Shown piece by piece: positions 53,050-63,045 of a DNA stretch of 64,000 bases. Where the stretch lies: the NCBI RefSeq assembly GCF_964030845.1, contig NZ_OZ034983.1, forward strand, positions 1,178,001 through 1,242,000. Reading direction: 5' to 3'. Numbering within the stretch: position 1 is the stretch's first letter; each line of letters opens with the position of its first letter. This DNA is from Candidatus Fukatsuia endosymbiont of Tuberolachnus salignus (GTDB lineage: Bacteria > Pseudomonadota > Gammaproteobacteria > Enterobacterales > Enterobacteriaceae). Both the position numbers and the translations under genes were made by a program. Under the pieces are notes generated by a model. The model was not told where the DNA came from. It made no database searches and saw nothing but the letters and a program-made list of their open reading frames with translations.

Positions 53050-53526
53050 ATGAAACAGGTCCCGATGACGGTTTATGGAGCCGATAAACTAAATAAAGAG
53101 TTAGTATATTTAAAAAGCACACGCCGTCCTGAAATTATTACGGCTATTGCAGATGCCCGTGCGCACGGTGACTTAAAAGAGAACGCGGAGTATCATGCTG
53201 CGCGTGAGCAGCAAAGCTTTTGTGAAGGTCGTATTAAAGAAATTGAGACCAAGCTTTCCCATGCTGCTGTCATTGATATTACTAAAGTCACGCCTACTGG
53301 TGGTGTTATTTTTGGTGTCACCGTTACTGTACGCAATGTGGATGCAGATAAGACATTGGTTTATCGTATTGTCGGCGATGATGAAGCCGATTTTAAACAA
53401 AATTTGATTTCGGTTAGTTCACCAATAGCACGAGGCTTAATGAGTAAAAAAATCAACGATGAGGTGATCATTGCAACACCTGGTGGCGAGGTTACGTATC
53501 AAATTCTTAAAGTGGAGCATTTATAA
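53050..53526 (+). CDS. greA: Transcript cleavage factor GreA
   Basis: 158 residues. An N-terminal coiled coil with ARAHGDLKENAEYHAAREQQ (acidic tip) and a C-terminal FKBP-like domain (YRIVGDDEADFKQNLISVSS). It rescues backtracked RNA polymerase. The start is at ATG 53050; a TTG one codon upstream is less likely. AGAGGT precedes it. Confidence 0.95.
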   Translation: MKQVPMTVYGADKLNKELVYLKSTRRPEIITAIADARAHGDLKENAEYHAAREQQSFCEGRIKEIETKLSHAAVIDITKVTPTGGVIFGVTVTVRNVDADKTLVYRIVGDDEADFKQNLISVSSPIARGLMSKKINDEVIIATPGGEVTYQILKVEHL

Positions 53527-53663
53527 TTTCTTTTGCTCACGCATGCTTATGTTCTATTTCTCAACGGGTGTTATGTAACACCCAGAAGGCCCGCCAAGGA
53601 TGGTGGGCTGGGGTATGTCTGAGGATCTAGCAGAATACTGGATTAAAAAATAGGTAAGGACCA

Positions 53664-53957
53664 CTAGCGAGGTAGAATGACTTTACGTTCTTTAGCAGGT
53701 CGATAAAGCACCAAAATATTACCGATCATTTGCACGTTACTTGCGCCCGTTTTACGAACTATGGTATCAGCAATCAAGGATTTAGCTTCACGCTCTTCAG
53801 TGACAATTTTGACCTTGATAACTTCATGATGTTCCAGTGTCTGATTGATTTCTGCCAGTACCTTTGCGGTTAAGCCGTTGTTGCCCAGCATAACCACCGG
53901 TTTTAGCGGATGAGCTAAACTTTTTAGGTACTGTTTTTGTTTATTATTAAGGTCCAT
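53664..53957 (-). CDS. yhbY: Ribosome assembly RNA-binding protein YhbY
   Basis: 97 residues, a CRM domain: QKQYLKSLAHPLKPVVMLGN, then GLTAKVLAEINQTLEHHEVI and a final GNILVLYRPAKE. It binds pre-50S particles. It is convergent with greA and divergent from rlmE, the conserved enterobacterial order. Confidence 0.93.
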   Translation of the reverse strand: MDLNNKQKQYLKSLAHPLKPVVMLGNNGLTAKVLAEINQTLEHHEVIKVKIVTEEREAKSLIADTIVRKTGASNVQMIGNILVLYRPAKERKVILPR

Positions 53958-54173
53958 TTTCTTTTTTACTTAACTTGGGATTGAAAAGCACGCATTCTAA
54001 CGCCATCTTGTAGGTATCACCAAATCACTTAACTTCTGATGTGAAGCCTTATGGGAATCAAACGGTCTACACCGGTTTTATCATGATGTTCTGAGAACGG
54101 ACAATATGAAAATAAATTTTTTTAAAACAATGAGTTGAAAAGAGTAGCTGAAAAGCAATAATTGGAAAACGAT

Positions 54174-54803
54174 ATGGCTAATAAAAGGCGTTCAGCTAGC
54201 TCTAGTCGCTGGTTACAAGAACACTTTAGCGATAAATATGTACTACAGGCACAGAAAAAGAAGCTACGTTCGCGTGCCTGGTTTAAACTTGATGAAGTAC
54301 AGCAAAGTGATAAGCTTTTTAAGCCTGGGATGACAGTTGTCGATTTAGGCGCCGCACCGGGGGGTTGGTCACAATATGTCGTTCAGCAAATCGGGGAGGA
54401 AGGACACATCATTGCCTGTGATGTGCTGCCGATGGATCCCATCGTCGGTGTCGATTTTCTTCAAGGTGATTTCCGTGATGAGCGTGTATTGCAGGCTTTA
54501 CTTGATCGGATAACGGATAAAAAAATTCAGGTGGTGATGTCTGATATGTCTCCGAATATGAGTGGGACTCCAGCAGTTGATATACCAAGATCGATGTATC
54601 TAGTTGAATTAGCGCTAGATATGTGTCGTTATGTACTCTCGCCAGGTGGTAGTTTTTTGGTGAAAGTGTTTCAGGGAAATGGCTTTGATGAATACCTCCG
54701 GGAAATTCGCTCCCTGTTTACGAAAGTAAAAGTTCGTAAGCCAGATGCTTCACGTGCGCGATCGCGTGAAGTGTACATTGTAGCGACGGGACGAAAACTA
54801 TAG
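54174..54803 (+). CDS. rlmE: 23S rRNA 2'-O-methyltransferase RlmE (FtsJ/RrmJ)
   Basis: 209 residues. SAM-binding VVDLGAAPGGWSQYVVQQIG, the K-D-K-E-type residues including Lys in RSRAWFKLDE, Asp in VVMSDMSPNMSG and Lys in SFLVKVFQGNGFDEYL. It methylates U2552 in the A loop. GGA precedes the ATG; an upstream TTG at 54162 is unlikely. It forms an operon with ftsH. Confidence 0.95.
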   Translation: MANKRRSASSSRWLQEHFSDKYVLQAQKKKLRSRAWFKLDEVQQSDKLFKPGMTVVDLGAAPGGWSQYVVQQIGEEGHIIACDVLPMDPIVGVDFLQGDFRDERVLQALLDRITDKKIQVVMSDMSPNMSGTPAVDIPRSMYLVELALDMCRYVLSPGGSFLVKVFQGNGFDEYLREIRSLFTKVKVRKPDASRARSREVYIVATGRKL

Positions 54804-54851
54804 TACCCTAACCGCTGTTTGTTAACACAGTTGTAATATGAGGCTAATCCC

Positions 54852-56777
54852 TTGAGTGACATGGCGAAAAACCTAATTCTCTGGTTAGTTATCGCAGTCG
54901 TATTGATGACTGTATTCCAGAGTTTTAGCCCCAGCGAATCAAACGGCCGTAGAGTAGACTACTCTACTTTTATGTCCGACGTGATCCAGGATCAGGTTCG
55001 TGAAACACAGATAAATGGGCGTGAAATCAGCGTCAACAAAAAGGATAATAGTCGGTATACAACTTTCATTCCGGTGAATGATCCTAAGTTGTTAGACACT
55101 TTATTGGCAAAAAATGTAAAAGTTGTCGGCGAGCCACCGGAAGAACCCAGTTTACTGGCCTCTATCTTTATTTCTTGGTTCCCAATGTTGCTGTTGATTG
55201 GGGTATGGGTCTTCTTCATGCGTCAAATGCAGGGCGGTGGCAGAGGGGGAGCCATGTCCTTTGGCAAGAGCAAAGCGCGAATGTTGACAGAAGATCAGAT
55301 AAAAACTTCTTTTTCGGATGTTGCAGGTTGTGACGAAGCAAAGGAGGAAGTCAGTGAACTGGTTGAGTATTTGCGTGAGCCGGCTCGTTTCCAAAAGTTA
55401 GGCGGTAAAATTCCTAAAGGCGTATTGATGGTAGGGCCGCCAGGAACCGGTAAAACGTTGTTGGCGAAAGCCATCGCCGGAGAAGCAAAAGTTCCTTTTT
55501 TCACCATATCAGGTTCTGATTTTGTCGAGATGTTTGTTGGTGTCGGTGCCTCCCGTGTCCGAGACATGTTTGAGCAAGCCAAGAAAACGGCACCTTGTAT
55601 CATTTTTATCGATGAAATCGATGCCGTGGGGCGGCAGCGTGGTGCAGGTTTAGGCGGCGGTCATGATGAGCGTGAGCAGACATTAAACCAAATGCTCGTT
55701 GAGATGGATGGTTTTGAAGGCAATGAAGGTATTATTGTTATCGCTGCGACAAACCGCCCTGATGTTTTAGACCCCGCGCTACTACGTCCGGGGCGTTTCG
55801 ATCGTCAGGTTGTGGTCGGTTTACCTGATGTTCGCGGTCGTGAACAGATCCTAAAGGTGCATATGCGTCGTGTACCACTTGAGATTGATGTCAATGCTTC
55901 TGTTATAGCCCGTGGTACTCCTGGTTTTTCTGGGGCTGATTTAGCTAACTTGATTAATGAAGCTGCGTTGTTTGCTGCCCGAGGTAACAAACGTGCGGTT
56001 TCTATGGTTGAATTTGAAAAAGCTAAAGACAAAATTATGATGGGTGCCGAGCGGCGCTCTATGGTGATGACCGAGGAACAAAAAGAATCGACGGCGTATC
56101 ATGAAGCAGGTCATGCAATCATTGGTCGTTTAGTACCAGAGCATGATCCAGTGCATAAAGTCACCATTATCCCCCGAGGACGTGCACTCGGGGTGACTTT
56201 CTTCTTGCCGGAAGGTGATGCGATTAGTGCGAGTCGTCAGAAATTGGAAAGTCAGATTTCTACATTGTATGGTGGTCGTCTTGCTGAAGAAATCATCTAT
56301 GGTGTGGAAAAAGTTTCTACCGGTGCTTCGAATGATATCAAAGTAGCCACGTCTATCGCGCGTAACATGGTGACGCAATGGGGTTTTTCCGAAAAATTGG
56401 GCCCGTTGTTGTATGCCGAGGAAGAGGGCGAAGTATTCTTGGGGCGTTCTGTAGCCAAAGCTAAGCATATGTCCGATGAAACCGCACGTATTATTGATCA
56501 GGAAGTCAAACTTATTATAGATAGTAACTATCAGCGTACGCGTGATCTGCTCATGGAAAACAGGGATATTTTACATACCATGAAAGACGCGTTAATGAAG
56601 TATGAGACTATTGATGCCCCTCAGATCGATGATCTTATGAGCCGTAAAGATGTCCGAGCTCCTGCCGGTTGGGACGATGTCGTGAAGGATAATTCGTCTG
56701 ATAATGATGCGACACCACAAGCACCGACTCCAATGGACGACTCTGCTACACCAAATGCGAGTAATACTGCTTCATAA
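54852..56777 (+). CDS. ftsH: ATP-dependent zinc metalloprotease FtsH
   Basis: 641 residues. Two membrane helices (about 6-22 and 100-117) flank a periplasmic domain. The AAA+ module has Walker A GPPGTGKTLLAKAI, Walker B IIFIDEIDAVGRQRGAG and SRH with RPGRFDRQV. The protease has HEAGH (zinc site). It degrades LpxC, sigma-32 and SecY. TTG start at 54852 with GAGG upstream; ATG at 54861 is an alternative. In E. coli folP/glmM follow; here an IS5 copy does. Confidence 0.95.
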   Translation: MSDMAKNLILWLVIAVVLMTVFQSFSPSESNGRRVDYSTFMSDVIQDQVRETQINGREISVNKKDNSRYTTFIPVNDPKLLDTLLAKNVKVVGEPPEEPSLLASIFISWFPMLLLIGVWVFFMRQMQGGGRGGAMSFGKSKARMLTEDQIKTSFSDVAGCDEAKEEVSELVEYLREPARFQKLGGKIPKGVLMVGPPGTGKTLLAKAIAGEAKVPFFTISGSDFVEMFVGVGASRVRDMFEQAKKTAPCIIFIDEIDAVGRQRGAGLGGGHDEREQTLNQMLVEMDGFEGNEGIIVIAATNRPDVLDPALLRPGRFDRQVVVGLPDVRGREQILKVHMRRVPLEIDVNASVIARGTPGFSGADLANLINEAALFAARGNKRAVSMVEFEKAKDKIMMGAERRSMVMTEEQKESTAYHEAGHAIIGRLVPEHDPVHKVTIIPRGRALGVTFFLPEGDAISASRQKLESQISTLYGGRLAEEIIYGVEKVSTGASNDIKVATSIARNMVTQWGFSEKLGPLLYAEEEGEVFLGRSVAKAKHMSDETARIIDQEVKLIIDSNYQRTRDLLMENRDILHTMKDALMKYETIDAPQIDDLMSRKDVRAPAGWDDVVKDNSSDNDATPQAPTPMDDSATPNASNTAS

Positions 56778-56795
56778 AAATAACGTAACAAAACA

Positions 56796-56834
56796 CAGTC
56801 TTGGGTAAAGCCCCAAGGCTGTTTGGATTTTCAC
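56796..56834 (+). terminator. ftsH terminator
   Basis: CAGTCTTGGG and CCCCAAGGCTG pair around TAAAG, followed by TTTGGATTTT. Confidence 0.8.
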
Positions 56835-56837
56835 AAT

Positions 56838-57851
56838 AGACCTCTTCGGAAACTCTGATTTATCTAATTTCCATGTTATAAATTGCTGCAATCAGATTAA
56901 ATCGTAATCCAAACCGTTTTCGCCTGTTTCGATAACGATCTGATACGATTTTAAATCGTTTAATCATACCAAGGACATTTTCGTTTAATACACGCTGGCT
57001 TGATAACTCACGATTGTTGCGTTTATCTTCTTTTGTTAAGGGATTTTTCTTTGTCTTTTTCTTAGGCAACGCCGAGTTTGAATGGATCTTGCCAAGCCCT
57101 TGGTAACCTGTATCTGTCACTGTTTTGATTTCAGGATGTATTCGCACGCCAGACTCTTTGAACAACCTAAAATCATGACGCCTCCCATGAGTAAATGGTT
57201 GTACAGATGACTGCTTTGCTTTTTTTATCGACGATCACTTGGGTTTTTAAGGTGGGTCGTTTCTTTTTTCCTGAGTAAAATTGCTTTTGTTTTTTTGGAC
57301 GTTCAATCGGCGTTTCTGTGGCATCAATAAGAACGAGCTCATACTCCCTATCACTTTTTAATAAAGCTTTGCGTCCAGGGAGGGCAAAATCAGGATGCTT
57401 TATTAGCGTATTCTCTATCCATTTAATCGCTTCATAGCAGGTGCTCTCACTCACGCCATCGCTTTGGCTGACAGGAAAATAAGTGCGATATTCTCGTAGA
57501 TACTCAAGTACCATTAATAAGCGATCTTCTAAACCCAGCTTGGGTTTCCGACCTCCTTTCCCTTGCTTACATTTATCTGCTTCATTCAATATCTTTATCA
57601 TCTTTTCAAATGTACTGCGTTTAACTCCGGTTAAGCGCCGAAATTTTTCCTCTTCCAATACCTTTATTTGTTCATATTTCATGGGGGCTCCTTGTTCAGG
57701 AGATTTTTAACAACATTCCTACATGAATGCTATAGCAGGCGCCGTATCAGTTGATTATGAAAATTAGAAATAACATATTGATATTAATTAATATTTATTA
57801 ACAAAAGTGATCACGTTACATGGCGCCTGCTATAGTTTCCGAAGAGGTCTA
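56838..57851 (-). mobile_element. IS5-family (IS427-like) element, copy 2
   Basis: Same ends as copy 1 (AGACCTCTTCGGAAACT inverted repeat) and TA on both sides. It is inserted right after the ftsH terminator. The neighbouring MITE starts 2 bp after its right end. Confidence 0.8.
56860..57682 (-). pseudogene. IS5-type transposase, frameshifted (copy 2)
   Basis: The N-terminal frame (57682 to 57173) includes the helix-turn-helix, DATETPIERP and continues through KKRPTLKTQVIVDKKSKAV. It then shifts near 57196, where GTAAATGGTTG has an extra base relative to copy 1. The C-terminal frame (57165 to 56860) holds VTDTGYQGL and NENVLGMIKRF. The frameshift position differs from copy 1. Both copies are inactive alone. 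Confidence 0.75.
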
Positions 57852-57852
57852 A

Positions 57853-57996
57853 TAGACTTCTTGCAAAACCTACTAGGTGCTGTAAATTCCGCGTTACCTG
57901 GTGCTCGCAATCCTCATGTATTCGTTATGTTACTAGGGCTGCTGTGCTCTAGTGCCTTGACTTTGCATAATGAACTACGGTTTTGCAAGAAGTCTA
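57853..57996. mobile_element. MITE flanked by TA
   Basis: About 144 bp with ~18-bp inverted repeats TAGACTTCTTGCAAAACC and its inverse at the other end. The tips (TAGACTTCTT) resemble the IS5 copy's TAGACCTCTT. There is no credible coding sequence inside. It probably is moved by an IS5/IS427-type transposase. Confidence 0.7.
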
Positions 57997-58161
57997 ATCA
58001 ATAAAAATATCATTTCCTGCTAAAAATCTGTTACAGTTGCTCAAAATAGTACAATGCAGTTTGTACCGATCCCTCGTGGTAATCCCTCGTCTGACAATCC
58101 TCCTTAAAAACTGCCCCTGATATTGTCGTTGGGAAAGGGAGATTTGGAGCTTTTCATCATT

Positions 58162-59385
58162 ATGTCATTTGATTCTCTCGGCTTAAACGCTAATATCCTG
58201 GATGCTGTTACCAAACAAGGCTATCTTGTGCCAACGCCAATTCAACAGCAGGCCATCCCCGTGGTATTGGCGGGGTGTGATTTAATGGCCTGTGCGCAAA
58301 CAGGTACGGGAAAAACGGCAGCTTTTACCCTGCCGGTGCTGCAATTGCTGAGTCATAATCAGTCTCCAATTAAGGGACGTCGTCCAGTGCGTGCACTTAT
58401 CCTTACGCCAACACGTGAATTAGCGGCACAGGTTGCTGAAAATGTAAGAGATTACAGTCAATGTCTTAAACTGCGTTCGTTGGTGGTCTTTGGTGGCGTT
58501 AATATCAATCCTCAGATGATGAAATTACGTGGTGGTGTTGATATTTTAATCGCTACTCCAGGTCGTTTATTGGACTTGGAACAGAAAAATGCTGTCGATT
58601 TATCAAAAGTTGAAATATTGGTGTTAGATGAAGCTGACCGTATGCTAGATATGGGTTTTATTCATGATATTCGCCGAGTGTTAGCTAAATTGCCAACAAA
58701 ACGCCAAAATTTGCTATTTTCTGCAACATTTTCAAATGAAATAAAGTTATTAACCAATAAATTATTACATAATCCAGCTTCTGTTGAAGTAGCTCCACGT
58801 AATACTGCTTCTGAGCGGATCAAGCAGAGCGTCCATTTTGTGGATAAAAACCGTAAACGGCAACTGCTTTCTTATATGATCGGTAGTCAGAATTGGCAGC
58901 AAGTATTAGTGTTTAATCGTACTAAACATGGCGCTAATCATTTGGCCGAGCAATTGAATAAGGACGGTATTACTACCGCTGCTATTCATGGGAATAAGAG
59001 CCAAGGTGCCCGCACACGTGCACTGGCTGATTTTAAAAATGGTGAAATTCGCGTGCTAGTAGCGACAGATATTGCTGCTCGAGGGTTGGATATCGATCAA
59101 TTGCCTCATGTTGTTAACTATGAGCTGCCAAACGTACCTGAAGATTATGTGCATCGTATTGGTCGTACTGGGCGTGCAGATTGTACCGGCGAAGCTATTT
59201 CTTTGGTCTGTGTCGATGAGCATAAATTATTGCGAGATGTTGAACGTTTACTCAAATGTGAGATCCCACGTATCACTATTGAAGGTTATCAGCCAGATCC
59301 AACAATTAAAGCTGCTCCGATTCAAAATGGACGCCAAGGGCGTAGCAGCACCTCACGCCCGAGTAAAAAGCGGCGTGTGGTGTAA
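58162..59385 (+). CDS. rhlE: ATP-dependent RNA helicase RhlE
   Basis: 407 residues. DEAD-box motifs in order: FDSLGL N-terminus, Q motif YLVPTPIQQQAIP, AQTGTGKT (motif I), PTRELA (Ia), DEAD (II, LVLDEADRMLDMGF), SAT (III), ARGLDI (V), HRIGRTGRA (VI). The tail is short, Lys/Arg-rich (RPSKKRRVV), much shorter than the RGG tail of E. coli RhlE. ATG 58162 is chosen by homology. Role: ribosome and mRNA remodelling. Confidence 0.93.
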   Translation: MSFDSLGLNANILDAVTKQGYLVPTPIQQQAIPVVLAGCDLMACAQTGTGKTAAFTLPVLQLLSHNQSPIKGRRPVRALILTPTRELAAQVAENVRDYSQCLKLRSLVVFGGVNINPQMMKLRGGVDILIATPGRLLDLEQKNAVDLSKVEILVLDEADRMLDMGFIHDIRRVLAKLPTKRQNLLFSATFSNEIKLLTNKLLHNPASVEVAPRNTASERIKQSVHFVDKNRKRQLLSYMIGSQNWQQVLVFNRTKHGANHLAEQLNKDGITTAAIHGNKSQGARTRALADFKNGEIRVLVATDIAARGLDIDQLPHVVNYELPNVPEDYVHRIGRTGRADCTGEAISLVCVDEHKLLRDVERLLKCEIPRITIEGYQPDPTIKAAPIQNGRQGRSSTSRPSKKRRVV

Positions 59386-59394
59386 CTCAGAGGA

Positions 59395-60848
59395 TTATTT
59401 TGGCGGAGCAAAGGCTAAACACAGTTTGATGGTGTCGCCCTGCTCCGTTGTAAAACTGTAGTCATGTTTTTTTGACAAATTGATAGTTGGAAAAGATTGT
59501 TTTACACCACCAAAGTCGGCTTCAGTACAATCGACCCCACGTTCACTAAGAAATAAGCCTCCATCAGTAATAATATTATTTTCCGTGAGATGTACATTAT
59601 AAATATTGGGTTTTTGTTCATTTGACCACTGGGTTGCAGTTTTCGGATGATCAGGCGCATAGAATGTCAACCATTGGGACAGATAGCCCCCACCTACATA
59701 CTTTAATGGAACATGGTAATTTTGTTGCCATAAATTATTTAGTTCAAGGCTGATGGGTTTTATATAATAAAATTTTGTCCCTGCTCCACGAATATTTTTT
59801 ACTAATACGAGGGTGTAACCAGAACAAATAAGGATAGCCACAGATAATAAGGATAAATTAATTTTTCGCCAATTTTTTATTTTATCTACATTGATAAATA
59901 ATAATGTTGCCACCGGTGCTAATAATGAAAAAGGTTGTAACCATTCTGTAATACGACCACCACTGTTAAAAAGAAAATAAAGAAAAATGATCAGAAGAGG
60001 GGGTAATAAAATAGCGATAACCGCCTTTTTTTCTGCTGTCTGTGGTGAAGCTATTTGGGCACCGAGTGGCAGTAAAATTAATCCTATTAAAACAACCGGG
60101 TAAAAAACGGACAAAAAAGCGACGATAACTTTGCTATTCAGCCCTGGTTTTATTTGTGAGTCTACCCAACCAAATGCTGCAAAATCATGTTGATAAAGCC
60201 ACCAAGCATTAGGTGCAATAATGCAGGAAAAAAGCAAAATGGCTAGATAGAATTCTTTATATTTAAATGCTTTCCTTCCTTAGTAATCAGTGTATAAAAC
60301 AGCATAAACGGCAAGAAAGACAATGAAGAATATTTTGACATTACGGCTAGGCCACAGACTAACGCGAGTAATAACCAATATTTTTTATCGTCATAAAGTG
60401 CTTTGATAAAAAAGAGAAATAAATATGGCCAAAACATAATTAGTAGGTAATTGTCATTATAGGAAATAATATCAAAATTAATCACACCACTTAAATTTAG
60501 ACTCATCAGCAAAAAGAAAGCAATAATATGACAACTAAAAACGCGTAGACTGAGCAGCCATATACCCAGCATACCAATAGAAACCGCGATAAAATGTGTC
60601 GCATACCAATAGAAATCGAATGGGATGAATTTGCTAAACAATATCACTGGGAGCATCACTGCCCCGACCATATAAGGATTTTTGGGTGAACCAAATTCCA
60701 GATTATTTGCCCAATTTAACGCTTCAACAGCATCATAAGGTACTGTGGGATCAAAAGAATAAGAAACGAATGTCCATACCATGGCATAAAGAACAATAAA
60801 AAGAATGGCTAGAACCCGAAATTTTCTCGTATTAGGTACTCTCATCAA
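59395..60848 (-). pseudogene. Membrane glycosyltransferase (GT39/ArnT-like), frameshifted
   Basis: The N-terminal half (60848 to 60243) has multiple membrane helices with YAMVWTFVSYSFDPTVPYDA and an Asp-containing first loop as in PMT/ArnT-type enzymes. It shifts frame near 60275 in a GGAAGG run. The C-terminal half (60237 to 59395) continues helices and a soluble tail ending in KLCLAFAPPK. Together they make a ~480-residue transferase using lipid-linked sugars. A single indel separates the halves; decay or a sequencing error are both possible. Confidence 0.7.
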
Positions 60849-61036
60849 TCAAATGCCTCAATTTTTTTCCGTCATGTCCGCTTGATTTTAACGTAGAAGG
60901 TGACGACTTACCATCATCAAGATGAGGGTAACTGCAACTCAAATTTGCGTATTTACTTAATAGGGTCTTAACTTAGGGAGAGTTGTATAAAAATAACCTG
61001 CTTGTCTAATAATGTGCTTTTAACTGGAGGTCTTAT

Positions 61037-61285
61037 ATGGGTATCCTATCGTGGATTATCTTTGGTTTGATAGCGGGTATTCTTGCTAAATGGATTATGC
61101 CAGGTAAAAATGATGGTGGGCTTATTATCACTATCATTTTAGGGATTGTTGGAGCCGTGGTGGGTGGCTATATCAGTACCTTTTTCGGAATGGGGAAGGT
61201 AGATGGATTTAACTTTGGTAGTTTTATTGTCGCTGTAATCGGTGCTTTAATTATATTATTTGTTTACCGAAAAATAAAAGGTTAA
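61037..61285 (+). CDS. GlsB/YeaQ/YmgE family membrane protein
   Basis: 82 residues with three membrane helices: ILSWIIFGLIAGILAKWIMP, IITIILGIVGAVVGGYISTF, FIVAVIGALIILFVYRKIKG. It is the transglycosylase-associated/YeaQ family, stress-linked in enterics and often RpoS-regulated. GGAGG lies upstream of the ATG. A strong terminator follows. Confidence 0.88.
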   Translation: MGILSWIIFGLIAGILAKWIMPGKNDGGLIITIILGIVGAVVGGYISTFFGMGKVDGFNFGSFIVAVIGALIILFVYRKIKG

Positions 61286-61315
61286 TTTTATTTGTTATAT
61301 TTTTTTATTTTTTTT

Positions 61316-61345
61316 AAAGGTGGCAATCATTGCCACCTTGCTGTA
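61316..61345 (+). terminator. Terminator of the YeaQ-like gene
   Basis: AAGGTGGCAA and TTGCCACCTT pair around TCA, preceded by an A/T-rich stretch; a near-perfect 10-bp stem. Confidence 0.65.
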
Positions 61346-61470
61346 TCTATTAGATAATAGACAGATTGTTAGTTGTTTTATATTGAGAAAATAATCATTA
61401 ATTATTATACTACCCTAGTTAGCTGTTAAAATGGATCGTTTTTATGCACGTAGCAAAAATAGGGTAAAAA

Positions 61471-61941
61471 ATGATAAATAATGATGTACTCCGTAGTGTT
61501 CGTTATATGCTTGATGTGAACGATGCTAAAATAACCGAAATTATTAAATTAACCAATTATCGAGTGAACAATGCAGATGTTATTAATTTTCTTAAAAAAG
61601 ATGACGAAAAAAATTATCAGCATTGCCCTGATGAAGTGATGGCACATTTTTTAAATGGTCTGATTTTTTTTAAGCGTGGTAAAGATGATAAATTTCCTGC
61701 TCCTGCCATTGAGATCCCACTAAACAATAATATTGTGTTAAAAAAATTACGCGTGGCTTTTGAGCTAAGAGATACAGATATGCATGATATTTTTATTTCG
61801 GTTGGTTTTCCGGTAACGAAACCTGAATTAAATGCACTCTTTCGTAAAGAGGGTAGCAAAAATTTTCGTTTATGTGGCGATCAACTATTACGCAATTTTT
61901 TAAAAGGGCTAACTTTACGCACCCGTGTCATTAAAAAATAA
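61471..61941 (+). CDS. yehS: YehS family protein (DUF1456)
   Basis: 156 residues with two copies of the DUF1456 repeat: NDVLRSVRYMLDVNDAKITE with VINFLKKDDEKNYQ, and LKKLRVAFELRDTDMHDIF with LNALFRKEGSKNFR. Same length as E. coli YehS. Function unknown; conserved in gammaproteobacteria. Confidence 0.9.
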   Translation: MINNDVLRSVRYMLDVNDAKITEIIKLTNYRVNNADVINFLKKDDEKNYQHCPDEVMAHFLNGLIFFKRGKDDKFPAPAIEIPLNNNIVLKKLRVAFELRDTDMHDIFISVGFPVTKPELNALFRKEGSKNFRLCGDQLLRNFLKGLTLRTRVIKK

Positions 61942-62083
61942 CGTTTGAATTAATAAGAGCTGAAGATAGGGAAAGTCTTCCAATTTATTGAAACATTCGA
62001 TGCTACGTCTCTTTTGACCGAAAAAATTGAGTGTTATATCACATTAGTTATGATGTTCTTTTCAAAGATTAGGATAAATATAT

Positions 62084-62971
62084 ATGATTCACTCTCTACT
62101 TCGGCGTTCATTGTTCCTCGCTACTATTATTGTGCTTTTTGTTGGTGTTTGCCCGCTTTTATTTGCAGGTAATCAAGGTGTTAACCTAGCATCTATACAA
62201 GAAAAACTGTCAGAATTGGAAAAAATCTCCGGCGGACGACTTGTCTTGTTTGCGATAAATACGGCGAATAATTTAACGGTCCAATATCGCGCGGTAGAGC
62301 GTTTTCCTGTAACCAGTACTTTTAAAGTATTGGCTGTTGCGGCAATTTTAAAACAAAGTGTTACAGACCGCCAGCTACTGCAACAACGTATTACTTATAA
62401 TCCTAAAGATCTCGTTTCTTATTCGCCGATTACTGAGAAACATCTTGGTATGACCGTTGAGGAGCTTTGTGCTGCTACTATTCAATACAGTGATAACACT
62501 GCAGTTAATCTTTTGATGAAATTACTCGGTGGACCAAAAGCAGTGACTGAGTTTGCACGTTCAATCGGTGATCATACTTTCAGACTCGACCGTTGGGAAA
62601 CGGATTTAAATTCGGCAATCCCGGGTGATTTGCGTGATACCTCCACGCCTGTAGCAATGGCAAAAAGTGTGCAGCGCCTGGTACTAGGTGATGCTCTGCC
62701 GCCTGCCCAGCGTGAAAAACTACAGGTTTGGCTCAAAGGCAATACTACCGGTGATGCGAGTATTCGTGCAGGGATCCCCGAAGGCTGGGTTGTTGGCGAT
62801 AAAACCGGGGGCGGTGATTATGGCACCACCAATGATATTGGCGTGCTTTGGCCGCCCACGGCAGCACCTATCGTCGTCGCTATTTACTTCACACAAAATG
62901 AAAAAGATGCTCAGACACGTAAAGACGTGATCGCATCAGCGACTCGAATACTGATCAGTGCGTTCGATTGA
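62084..62971 (+). CDS. bla: Class A beta-lactamase
   Basis: 295 residues. The signal peptide is about 1-29. All class A motifs are present: STFK at 78-81 (Ser70 by standard numbering), SDN at 136-138, RWETDLN with Glu172 (Glu166), and KTG at 240-242. It resembles chromosomal Yersinia/Serratia-type class A enzymes. It hydrolyses penicillins and cephalosporins in the periplasm. No ampR-type gene or mobile element is adjacent; it looks chromosomal and intact. Confidence 0.93.
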   Translation: MIHSLLRRSLFLATIIVLFVGVCPLLFAGNQGVNLASIQEKLSELEKISGGRLVLFAINTANNLTVQYRAVERFPVTSTFKVLAVAAILKQSVTDRQLLQQRITYNPKDLVSYSPITEKHLGMTVEELCAATIQYSDNTAVNLLMKLLGGPKAVTEFARSIGDHTFRLDRWETDLNSAIPGDLRDTSTPVAMAKSVQRLVLGDALPPAQREKLQVWLKGNTTGDASIRAGIPEGWVVGDKTGGGDYGTTNDIGVLWPPTAAPIVVAIYFTQNEKDAQTRKDVIASATRILISAFD

Positions 62972-63045
62972 CGGTACCACAGCATTTGCTCTGTTTTTGC
63001 AGAAAATCTATTGCAACAGTGGCGATTTTGTTCTCTTGCGGTAGG

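Noticed and set aside
53589..53609. GC-rich hairpin between greA and yhbY as a rho-independent terminator
   Set aside because: Stem is good but there is no T-run on either side; left unannotated.
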